Assembly (NCBI GenBank): GCA_035651595.1
Contig: DASRFJ010000346.1
Location: 1 to 30,744, forward strand
Length of the DNA: 30,744 nt
Source: JAFARZ01 sp035651595
Lineage (GTDB): Bacteria; Actinomycetota; Actinomycetes; Streptosporangiales; Streptosporangiaceae
Direction: 5' to 3'
Shown here: piece by piece, positions 26,601-30,744 of the stretch
Numbering within the stretch: the first letter of the stretch is position 1
How the letters are laid out: each line of letters begins with the position of its first letter
The notes under the pieces: generated by a model
Seen by the model: only the letters and a program-made list of their open reading frames with translations
Told to the model about the DNA's origin: nothing
The model's database searches: none
Program-made: the position numbers and the translations under genes

Positions 26601-29600
26601 GCTGGCCGGCCTGCCGGAGGAGTTGCCGCTGCCGTACGACCGGCCGCGCCCGGCGCAGCCGTCCCGGCGCGGCGGTCAGGTCCGGTTCCAGCTGGCCGAC
26701 CCGGACCTGCATGCCGCGCTGGCGGAGCTGGCCAGGGAGCACCAGGCCACCGTGTTCATGGCCTTGCACGCGGGCCTGGCCGCGTTGCTGTCCCGGATGG
26801 GCGCGGGCAGCGACATCCCGCTGGGTGCCCCGGTCGCCGGGCGGACCGACGAGGCGGTCCACGACCTCGTCGGGTTCTTCGTGAACACGCTGGTGCTGCG
26901 CGCGGACCTGTCCGGCGACCCCACCTTCGGCGAGCTGCTGGGCCGGGTCCGGGAGACCGTGCTGTCCGCGCAGGCCCGCCAGGACGTGCCGTTCGAGCGG
27001 CTGGTTGAGGTGCTGAACCCGGTACGTTCCCCCGCCAGGCATCCGCTGTTCCAGGTCATGCTCGCCGACGAGGACGTCGGCGCGGTGGACTGGGAACTGC
27101 CGGGGCTGCGGATCGCGGCCGAGCAGGTCCCGGATGCGTCCGCCAAGTTCGACCTGTCCCTGGGGTTCCAGCAAGACCACGACACCGGCGGCGCTCCGGC
27201 GGGCATCAGCGCGATCCTGGAGTACGCCGAGGACCTGTTCGACCGCGCGACCGCGGCGGCGCTGGCCGGCCGGCTCACCCGGCTGCTGCGCCACGCCGCC
27301 GACGACCCCGCCCGCCCGGTCAGCCAGCTTGACGTGCTGAGCGACGCCGAACGGCGCACGCTGCTTGCCGACTGGAACGACACCGCCCAGCCGGTGCCGG
27401 CGGGCACGGTGCACGGGCTGTTCGAGGAGCAGGCCGCCCGCACCCCGCACGCGCCCGCCGTCCTCGGCGGCGAGGGCGGGCTGACCTACGGTGAGCTGAA
27501 CGCGCGAGCGAACCGGCTGGCCAGGCACCTGATCAGCCTCGGTGCGGGCCCCGGACAACTGGTCGCGATCGCCATGCCCAGGTCCGCCGAGCTGATCGTC
27601 GCGCTGCTTGCCGTGCTCAAATGCGGCGCCGCGTACGTCCCGGTCGATCCCGATTACCCGCCGGACCGCCAGGCGTTCATGCTCGCTGACGCCCGGGCCG
27701 CGATCACGGTCACCACGGGCCGCCTGGCCGGGTCCCTGCCGTCCGCGACAGCACCGCTCGTCCTCGACGATCCCGCGGTCGCGGAAGTGATCTCGGGTTA
27801 CCCGGCCGGCGACGTCGGCGACGACGAGCGGCGCGGGCGACTGCGTCCGGAGCATCCGGCGTATGCGATCTATACCTCGGGGTCGACCGGCCGGCCCAAG
27901 GGCGTGCTGGTCACGCACGCGAGCGTGGTGAACCACCTGGCGCGGGTCCGGCAGGCATATCCGGACCTGGCTGGCCGCGTGCTGCTGGTCACGCCGGTGT
28001 CGTTCGACGGGAGCATCAGCGCGCTGTACGGCTGCCTGCTGTCGGGTGGCCAGCTGTGCCTGGGCGCGGTCGACGATGAGGGTCTGCCCGCGCTGGCCGC
28101 CCGGGCGGGCGGGTTCACGTTCGTGAAGGTGACGCCCAGTCACCTGCCGATGCTTGCCCGGCTGCCCGCGAGCTGCGTCCCGTCGGGGCAGCTGGTGGTC
28201 GGCGGCGAGGCGGCGCCGGCCGGGCTGTTGCGGGAATGGCGGCGGCTCCATCCCGGCCTGGGGCTGGCCAACCAGTACGGGCCGACCGAGGCGACGGTGG
28301 GGTGCCTGGACTACCAGCTGAGCCCGGATGACCCGGTCCCCGACCTGGTGCCGATCGGGCGCCCGATGTGGAACACCCGGGTGTTCGTGCTGGACGAGAA
28401 CCTGCGGCCGGTGCCGCCCGGCGTGGCCGGGGAGCTGTACGTGGCGGGGGCTGGCCTGGCGCGCGGCTACCTGAGGCGGCCGGGGCTGACCGCGGAGCGC
28501 TTCGTGGCGTGTCCGTTCGGCGTTGCCGGTGAGCGGATGTACCGGACCGGGGACCTGGCCCGGTGGATTGTTCCCGCGGGGGTCCGGGGGGACGGTTCCC
28601 CCCGGTCGAAGACTGGCCAGCTCGAGTTCCTTGGCCGGGTCGATGACCAGGTGAAGGTGCGCGGGTACCGGATCGAGCTGGGCGAAGTCGAATCGGTTCT
28701 CACCGGCTTGCCGGGCGTGGCGCAGGCGGCCGTGGCGGTGCGGGAGGACCAGCCCGGGGACAAGCGGCTGGCCGGGTACGTCGTGCCGGCGGCCGGGGCG
28801 GTGCTGGATCCGGCGCGGCTGCGAGAGGCGTGCGGACGGGTGCTGCCCGGCTACATGGTGCCTTCCGTGGTCATGCTGCTCGACGCGCTGCCGCTGAGCG
28901 CGAACGGGAAGCTCGACAGGCGGGCGCTGCCCGCCCCCGAATACACCGCGGGTGGTGGCCGGGCCGCGGCCACCCCGCAGGAGCAGGCGCTGTGCGAGGT
29001 GTTCGCGCAGGTGCTGGGCCTGGCCCAGGTCGGGGTCGACGACAGCTTCTTCGACCTCGGCGGGCATTCGCTGCTGGCAACCCGGCTGATGTCGCGGATC
29101 CGAGTCGTGCTGGGCGCCGAGCTGCCGGTCCGGGCGGTGTTCGAGCATCCGACGCCGGCGCTGCTGGCCGTGGTGCTAGCGGGGGCGGGGACAGCGCGGC
29201 CGCCGCTGGTGCCGATGCCGCGGCCGGAGCGGGTGCCGTTGTCGTTCGCGCAGCGGCGGCTGTGGTTCCTCGAGCAGTTCTACGGGGCGAGCACGGTGTA
29301 CAACCTGCCGCTGGCGTGGCGGCTGGCCGGGCCGCTGGACGTCGGCGCGCTGACGACGGCGCTGGGCGACGTGGTTGCCAGGCACGAATCGCTGCGCACC
29401 GTGTTCGCGGTCGTGGACGGCGACGCGTACCAGGACGTGATCCCGGCCGGACAGGCCAGCGCGCAGGTCGCGGCGGAGTTCACCGTGCGGCCGGCGCGGC
29501 CGGATGAGCTGGCCGGGCTGGTCACGACGGCGGCGGGACACGTGTTCGACCTGGCCGCGGAGCTGCCCTTCCGAGCCTGGCTGTTCGGCCTCGCCCAGGA

Positions 29601-30744
29601 CGAGCACGTGCTGGTGCTGCTGTGCCACCACACCGCCGCCGACGGCTGGTCACTCCAGGTGCTGTTGTCCGACCTGGCCACCGCCTACCGGGCGCGGGCG
29701 GAGGGACAGGCGCCGGGGTGGGCGCCGCTGCCGGTCCAGTACGCGGACTATACGCTGTGGCAGCGCGAGCTGCTGGGGGACGGCAGTGCTAGCGGGGTCG
29801 GCGGTGCCGACGGGGGGGTGCTGGCCGGGCAGGTCGAGTACTGGCGGCAGGCGCTGGCCGGGCTGCCGGAGGAGCTGGCGCTGCCGCTCGACCGGCCGCG
29901 CCCGGCGCTGCCGTCCCGGCGCGGCGACCTGATCCCATGGCAACTGGCGGACGCCGGGCTGCACGCGGCGCTGGCGGACGTGGCGCGCGAGCATCAGGCC
30001 ACCATGTTCATGACCCTGCTCGCGGGGCTGGCTGTGCTGCTGTCCCGGTCGGGAGCGGGAACCGACATCCCGGTCGGCGCCGCGGTGGCCGGGCGGACCG
30101 ACGAGGCAGCGCATGACCTGATGGGGCTGTTCGTCAACGCGCTGGTGCTGCGCGCGGATCTGTCCGGCGACCCGGGCTTCGGCGAGCTGCTCGATCGGGT
30201 CCGGGACACGGTGCTGTCCGCGCAGGCACGGCAGGACGTGCCGTTCGAGCGGCTGCTTGAGGCGATCAACCCGGTCCGCTCGACGGCTAGGCACGCGCTG
30301 TTCCAGGTCATGATCGTCGACGAGCTCATCCCCGATCAATGGCAACTGTCCGGGCTGCGGGTACGGGAGGAGCCGGTCCCCGCCGAAACCGCCAAGTTCG
30401 ACCTGACCATGGGAATCCGCCAGCAACGCGATGACGACGGGGCGCCGGCCGGCATCCACGCCCAGTTCGAATACGCCACCGATCTGTTCGACCCCGCGAC
30501 GGTGCGGGCGCTGGCCGGCCGGCTGACCTGGCTGCTGCGCCAGGCCGCCGAAGATCCGAGCCGCCGGGTCAGTGAGTTCGAGGTGCTGAGCGACGCGGAG
30601 TGGCGCAGCCTGCTTCGGGATTGGAATGACACGGCGCGCGCGGTGCCGGCGGTGACGGTGGCGGAGTTGTTCGAGGAGCAGGTTGCGCGTGCTCCGGGTG
30701 CGCTGGCGGTTGTGTCCGGGGGCGTGGAGCTGTCGTATGCGGCG
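17695..30744 (+). CDS. non-ribosomal peptide synthetase, cut by the window end
   Basis: One frame is open from the GTG at 17695 to the window end (4350 codons, no stop). A GGGGAG site lies about nine bases upstream. Domain order is A1-T1-C2-A2-T2-C3-A3-T3-C4-A4-T4-C5-A5(partial). There is no starter C domain, so A1-T1 is probably the loading module. All four T domains keep the phosphopantetheine serine in LGGHSL (S576, S1668, S2721, S3792). All four C domains keep HHxxxDG (758, 1851, 2903, 3978). No epimerisation, methylation or thioesterase domain appears so far, so the C domains are probably of the LCL type. Adenylation would activate at least five monomers in order, with condensation on the carrier domains in the cytoplasm. 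In-frame palindromic inserts occur in A1, A2 and A4. Nothing MbtH-like is seen. Confidence 0.93.
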   Translation, partial: MLTPTELGRLLAGWNDTAREIPDLTLPELFEARTARTPDAPAVIFGDVALSYAELNARANRLARHLVSLGAGPERFVVIALPRSAEMVVAVLAVLKTGAAYVPVDPGYPAERIGFMLADTSPVAAVTTAEAGQKLPGGAPLVVLDDPATAATISGLDGGQLTGSARPGLSGAAYVIYTSGSTGRPKGVVVEHRSVTDLVSWVAVQFSARELSRTLASSSLSFDFSVFEILAPLASGGCVEIVRNVLALASEFADPLAERMVSGVPSAIAHVLSTTGARVRARTVVVGGEQFTPRALDQIRETWPGARVVNIYGPTETTVYATSWSSRDAAGRVPAIGRPTGNTRVFVLDAQLRPVPPGVAGELYVAGLGLARGYLNRPGLTAERFVACPSGEPGERMYRTGDLARWVAAGVRGDGSPRSNHGELEYLGRADDQVKVRGFRIELGEVESVLAAQDGVAQAAVAVREDRPGDARLTGYVVPAAGAELDPAVLREAAGRMLPGYMVPSAIMVLAALPLSPNGKLDRRALPAPDYGAAAATGGRAPATDRERSLCGVFAQVLGLDRVGVEDSFFDLGGHSLLATRLVSRVRAVLGAELPMRAVFEHPTPAALAEILDGAEAARPALVPMPRPDRLPLSFAQQRLWFLEQFNGPGTAYNLPFAWRLTGQLDPAAVAAALNDVAVRHESLRTVFAVDGGEPWQHIVPAGEAAVPVTITTARSDELDGLIDAAARYVFDLASELPIRAWLFTLGKQQHVLLLLTHHIASDGWSMDILMADLATAYAARCDGRAPSWAALPVQYADYALWQRALLGSDRDPASIMSGQVEYWRRALAGLPEELTLPADRPRPAQPSRAGAELRWQLAGPDLHRLLDGLAREHQATIFMVLHAGLAALLSRLGAGTDIPLGAPVAGRTDEAVHDLVGFFVNTLVLRTDLSGDPSFAQLLDRVKNVVLAAQAHQDVPFERLVEALNPERSPSRHPLFQIVLADQDVATAGWRLPGLAISDEPVPAVDAKFDLTLGFWQDRDGAGAPAGISAFFEYARDLFDHATVQALAGRLTKLLSLAAVSPDLPLSTLDLLTATERQALIHRDNTTRQLPETTLPDLFSAQAATTPDAPAVTCGDSTLSYAELDQRANRLARHLVSLGAGPERLVAIAMERTPAMITAILGILKAGAAYLPVDPEYPAERIAYILADARPVLLVCDQATAGRIPGDDIPRIVVDDQARAAAVAACAATGLLDEDRAVPLRPAHPAYVIYTSGSTGRPKGVVVQHRNVARLVAMTSGWVDAGPGDAWTLFHSYAFDFSVWEMWGALATGGRLVIVPYLVSRSAAEFRELLATERITVLSQTPSAFYQLMDLWRDGAGLAVRYVIFGGEALDCARTARWARALPGAPSLVNMYGITETTVHVTGHVVDSAEPGAASIIGTPIPDLRAFVLDDALGLVPPGVGGELYVAGAGLARGYLGRPGLTAERFVACPFGVAGERMYRTGDLARWIVPAGVRGDGSPRLAAGVRGDGSPRSKTGHLEYLGRADDQVKVRGFRIELGEIEAVLAAQPGVAQAAVTVREDQPGDRRLAGYVVPAPGAALDPVGLRDALGRVLPGYMVPTAVVLLDRLPLTANGKLDRRALPAPDYAAGGGRAPATPRERALCEVFAQVLGLDQVGVADSFFDLGGHSLLATRLVSRVRAVLGVEIPVRAVFEYPSPESLAGVVAGAAAARPPLVRAAARPERVPLSFAQARLWFLEQFHGPGTAYNVPFAWRLHGHVDAEALAAALNDVAVRHESLRTVFAADDGEPYQRIIPAGEVRVPVTAAAASDADLAGLIEAAARHVFDLGTELPIRASLYTLTEQDHVLVLVCHHIAADGWSMQVLMSELGAAYAARRDGRAPDWPALPVQYADYALWQRDLLGSGDGGVLTAQLEYWRRTLAGSPQELALPYDRPRPALLSQAGGTVRWQLADPGLHAALDELARAHQATVFMVLHAGLAALLSRLGAGTDIPLGAPVAGRTDEAVHDLVGFFVNTLVLRADLSGDPGFAGLLDRVRETVLAAQARQDVPFEHLVEVLNPARSPARHPLFQVMIADEDIGAVDWRLPGLSIETEPVPDVAAKFDLTLGFRQDHDAVGTPAGISAFLEYAADLFDQATVQALAERLTWLLRQAADRPHDPVTSLEILRPGERDQTLARSTGPRRDVPAMTWPELFRAQAARTPDAPAVICGGTLLTYAELNARANRLARHLTSLGAGPERLVAVAMPRTADMIVAVLAVLKTGAAYVPVDPAYPVGRIAFMLAETAPVAVLTAAEARLSVPPGVPVVAVDDPATAAAIAGLNGDDPGTAPAMASPAYVIYTSGSTGRPKGVVIEHRNVADLVSWVAVQFSAQELSRTLAATSLSFDFSVFEILAPLAWGGAVEVVRNVLALADQLADPGSARMISGVPSAIAHVLSTTGASVPARTVVVGGENFTPRALDQIRETWPRARVVNIYGPTETTTYVTSWSPAGAADVVPTIGRLCANTQTFVLDERLGLVPPGVGGELYIAGAGLARGYLNRPGLTAERFVACPFGEPGQRMYRTGDLARWAASGELEYLGRADDQVKIRGFRIELGEIEAVLAGLDGVGQAAVTVREDQPGDLRLAGYVVPAAGAELDPAGLREACGRLLPRFMVPAAIMVLDALPLNANGKLDRRALPAPEYATTTGRAPATPEEQALCEVFAQVLGLDRVGVEDSFFDLGGHSLLATRLVSRVRVALGLELPVRAVFEHPTAASLAGVLDGAAAARPPLVPVPRPDRLPLSFAQQRLWFLEQFHGRGSTYNLPFAWRLTGQLDAAALAAAFSDVAGRHESLRTMFAAGDDEPCQHIVPAAEAIVPVTVTTARSEELDRLIEAAAGYAFNLASELPIRAWVFSLSPDEHVLVLLCHHIASDGWSMPVLMADLAAAYAARRDGRAPGWAPLPVQYADYALWQRDLLGTDGGVLAGQVEYWRRALAGLPEELPLPYDRPRPAQPSRRGGQVRFQLADPDLHAALAELAREHQATVFMALHAGLAALLSRMGAGSDIPLGAPVAGRTDEAVHDLVGFFVNTLVLRADLSGDPTFGELLGRVRETVLSAQARQDVPFERLVEVLNPVRSPARHPLFQVMLADEDVGAVDWELPGLRIAAEQVPDASAKFDLSLGFQQDHDTGGAPAGISAILEYAEDLFDRATAAALAGRLTRLLRHAADDPARPVSQLDVLSDAERRTLLADWNDTAQPVPAGTVHGLFEEQAARTPHAPAVLGGEGGLTYGELNARANRLARHLISLGAGPGQLVAIAMPRSAELIVALLAVLKCGAAYVPVDPDYPPDRQAFMLADARAAITVTTGRLAGSLPSATAPLVLDDPAVAEVISGYPAGDVGDDERRGRLRPEHPAYAIYTSGSTGRPKGVLVTHASVVNHLARVRQAYPDLAGRVLLVTPVSFDGSISALYGCLLSGGQLCLGAVDDEGLPALAARAGGFTFVKVTPSHLPMLARLPASCVPSGQLVVGGEAAPAGLLREWRRLHPGLGLANQYGPTEATVGCLDYQLSPDDPVPDLVPIGRPMWNTRVFVLDENLRPVPPGVAGELYVAGAGLARGYLRRPGLTAERFVACPFGVAGERMYRTGDLARWIVPAGVRGDGSPRSKTGQLEFLGRVDDQVKVRGYRIELGEVESVLTGLPGVAQAAVAVREDQPGDKRLAGYVVPAAGAVLDPARLREACGRVLPGYMVPSVVMLLDALPLSANGKLDRRALPAPEYTAGGGRAAATPQEQALCEVFAQVLGLAQVGVDDSFFDLGGHSLLATRLMSRIRVVLGAELPVRAVFEHPTPALLAVVLAGAGTARPPLVPMPRPERVPLSFAQRRLWFLEQFYGASTVYNLPLAWRLAGPLDVGALTTALGDVVARHESLRTVFAVVDGDAYQDVIPAGQASAQVAAEFTVRPARPDELAGLVTTAAGHVFDLAAELPFRAWLFGLAQDEHVLVLLCHHTAADGWSLQVLLSDLATAYRARAEGQAPGWAPLPVQYADYTLWQRELLGDGSASGVGGADGGVLAGQVEYWRQALAGLPEELALPLDRPRPALPSRRGDLIPWQLADAGLHAALADVAREHQATMFMTLLAGLAVLLSRSGAGTDIPVGAAVAGRTDEAAHDLMGLFVNALVLRADLSGDPGFGELLDRVRDTVLSAQARQDVPFERLLEAINPVRSTARHALFQVMIVDELIPDQWQLSGLRVREEPVPAETAKFDLTMGIRQQRDDDGAPAGIHAQFEYATDLFDPATVRALAGRLTWLLRQAAEDPSRRVSEFEVLSDAEWRSLLRDWNDTARAVPAVTVAELFEEQVARAPGALAVVSGGVELSYAA
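17773..19560 (+). other. NRPS module 1 (loading A-T)
   Basis: A1 runs from about PELFEARTARTPDAPAV to NGKLDRRALP. It has motif A3 YTSGSTGRPKG, A5 NIYGPTE and A7 YRTGDLARW. Read by alignment to GrsA, the ten-residue specificity code is DFFSVGIVYK. I do not recognise the substrate. The Asp235 and the final Lys of ordinary alpha-amino-acid domains are present. A palindromic insert adds residues between A7 and A8. The T domain carries the active serine S576 (codon at 19420). Confidence 0.7.
18916..18953 (+). repeat. in-frame palindromic insert, copy 1 (A1 domain)
   Basis: CCGGGGGGA (18927-18935), loop CGGT, and TCCCCCCGG (18940-18948) form a perfect 9-base stem. Translated in frame it gives AGVRGDGSPRS, inserted between ARW and the ELEYLGR that starts motif A8. 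A3, which has no insert, reads ARWAASGELEYLGR at the same place, so this copy adds roughly a dozen residues. Confidence 0.85.
19561..22845 (+). other. NRPS module 2 (C-A-T), threonine-like code
   Basis: The C domain has SFAQQRLWFLEQF and HHIASDG at residues 758-764. A2 reads DFWSIGMVHK by alignment to GrsA, one or two positions from published threonine codes (DFWNIGMVHK type), so Thr is the best guess. A2 differs from A1, A3 and A4 in carrying NMYGITE at motif A5. Two tandem copies of the palindromic insert lie between A7 and A8. The T domain has the active serine S1668. Confidence 0.7.
22168..22235 (+). repeat. in-frame palindromic insert, tandem copies 2 and 3 (A2 domain)
   Basis: Two copies with a 36-base (12-codon) period, each with the stem CCGGGGGGA/TCCCCCCGG (22176-22197 and 22212-22233). 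Translation gives AGVRGDGSPRLA then AGVRGDGSPRSK. The exact multiple of three keeps the NRPS frame, so this A domain carries about twice the extra length of A1 or A4. Confidence 0.88.
22846..26000 (+). other. NRPS module 3 (C-A-T)
   Basis: The C domain has SFAQARLWFLEQF and HHIAADG at residues 1851-1857. A3 reads DFFSVGITYK, identical to A1 except at one position, and the surrounding segments (DLVSWVAVQFSA, GVPSAIAHVLSTTGA) are nearly the same in both. Modules 1 and 3 therefore probably activate the same unknown monomer and share a recent duplication or gene-conversion history. A3 is the only complete A domain without the palindromic insert. The T-domain serine is S2721. Confidence 0.7.
26001..29205 (+). 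other. NRPS module 4 (C-A-T)
   Basis: The C domain has HHIASDG at residues 2903-2909. A4 is more divergent (TPVSFDGSISALYG) and reads DGSKVGQVGK by alignment to GrsA. The lysine at the third variable position and the GxVGK end recall Asp/Asn codes (DLTK-type), but the match is partial and I would not assign it. One palindromic insert lies between A7 and A8. The T-domain serine is S3792. Confidence 0.65.
28575..28610 (+). repeat. in-frame palindromic insert, copy 4 (A4 domain)
   Basis: Stem CCGGGGGGA (28584-28592), loop CGGT, TCCCCCCGG (28597-28605), in the same reading frame and the same A7-A8 position as the other copies. The flanks (ARWIVPAGV before, SPRSKTG after) match module 2 at both ends, which points to sequence exchange between modules 2 and 4. 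Confidence 0.85.
29206..30744 (+). other. NRPS module 5 (C and start of A), cut by the window end
   Basis: The C domain has SFAQRRLWFLEQF, HHTAADG at residues 3978-3984 and a Gly/Ser/Ala-rich insertion near 29779-29811 that the other C domains lack. The A domain begins near 30610 with LLRDWNDTARAVP and ends after about 45 residues at the window end. No substrate code can be read. Confidence 0.8.

Noticed and set aside
18927..28605. RGD tripeptide encoded by the palindromic insert, as a cell-adhesion signal
   Set aside because: The protein is a cytoplasmic synthetase and the tripeptide follows from the G/C palindrome, so integrin-type binding is meaningless here.
24772..29148. 1458-codon open frame on the minus strand, antisense to the NRPS
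   Set aside because: It is rich in Arg, His, Gln and Pro, matches no family, and mirrors the NRPS codon periodicity. Long antisense frames are expected in high-GC coding DNA. The same applies to the shorter antisense frames across the NRPS.

Overview
This high-GC window reads as chromosome from a filamentous actinomycete. The evidence is strong G/C third-position bias, GTG starts, GGAGG ribosome binding sites, an XRE regulator of the DUF5753 type with its usual small partner, an ECF sigma factor with a SnoaL-like tail, and a large non-ribosomal peptide synthetase (NRPS). I cannot name the genus.

Left part (1-4742): a MurJ/MviN-type lipid II flippase gene on the minus strand (448-2136). A 784-base spacer with a degenerate tandem repeat and a ~75-base palindromic element separates it from an unrecognised four-helix membrane protein (2921-3979). 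A small Mop/TOBE molybdate-binding protein follows (4043-4252). A second copy of the palindromic element lies at 4525-4597.

Middle part (4743-15099): a secreted M1-type zinc metallopeptidase, a papain-fold cysteine peptidase-like protein, and a translationally coupled pair (ECF sigma factor plus TIGR03086/DinB-like protein), all on the minus strand. Plus-strand genes follow: a small protein with an XRE/DUF5753 regulator, then a DUF899 protein, an unrecognised 234-aa protein and a VOC/glyoxalase protein with 10-17 bases between them. A large secreted protein of unknown function lies on the minus strand. A hairpin with a C7/G7 core occurs at 7815-7867 and 12835-12887, and its right half lies at 5-28. 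The copy at 7829-7870 encodes the last 13 residues and the stop codon of the TIGR03086 gene.

Right part (15100-30744): a biosynthetic locus. A 54-base imperfect palindrome sits in the divergent promoter region. Downstream are a stand-alone LanB-like (lantibiotic dehydratase, glutamylation-domain type) protein and, 79 bases later, the first 4350 codons of an NRPS that runs off the window with no stop. Its order is A-T-[C-A-T]x3-C-A(partial). Module 2 has a threonine-like code, and modules 1 and 3 have nearly the same code as each other.

The most unusual feature is a short G/C-rich palindrome inserted in frame in three of the four complete A domains, between core motifs A7 and A8, and present as a tandem pair in module 2. 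The NRPS-plus-LanB pairing is the best candidate for unusual chemistry, but no precursor peptide, thioesterase, MbtH or tailoring gene is visible here.
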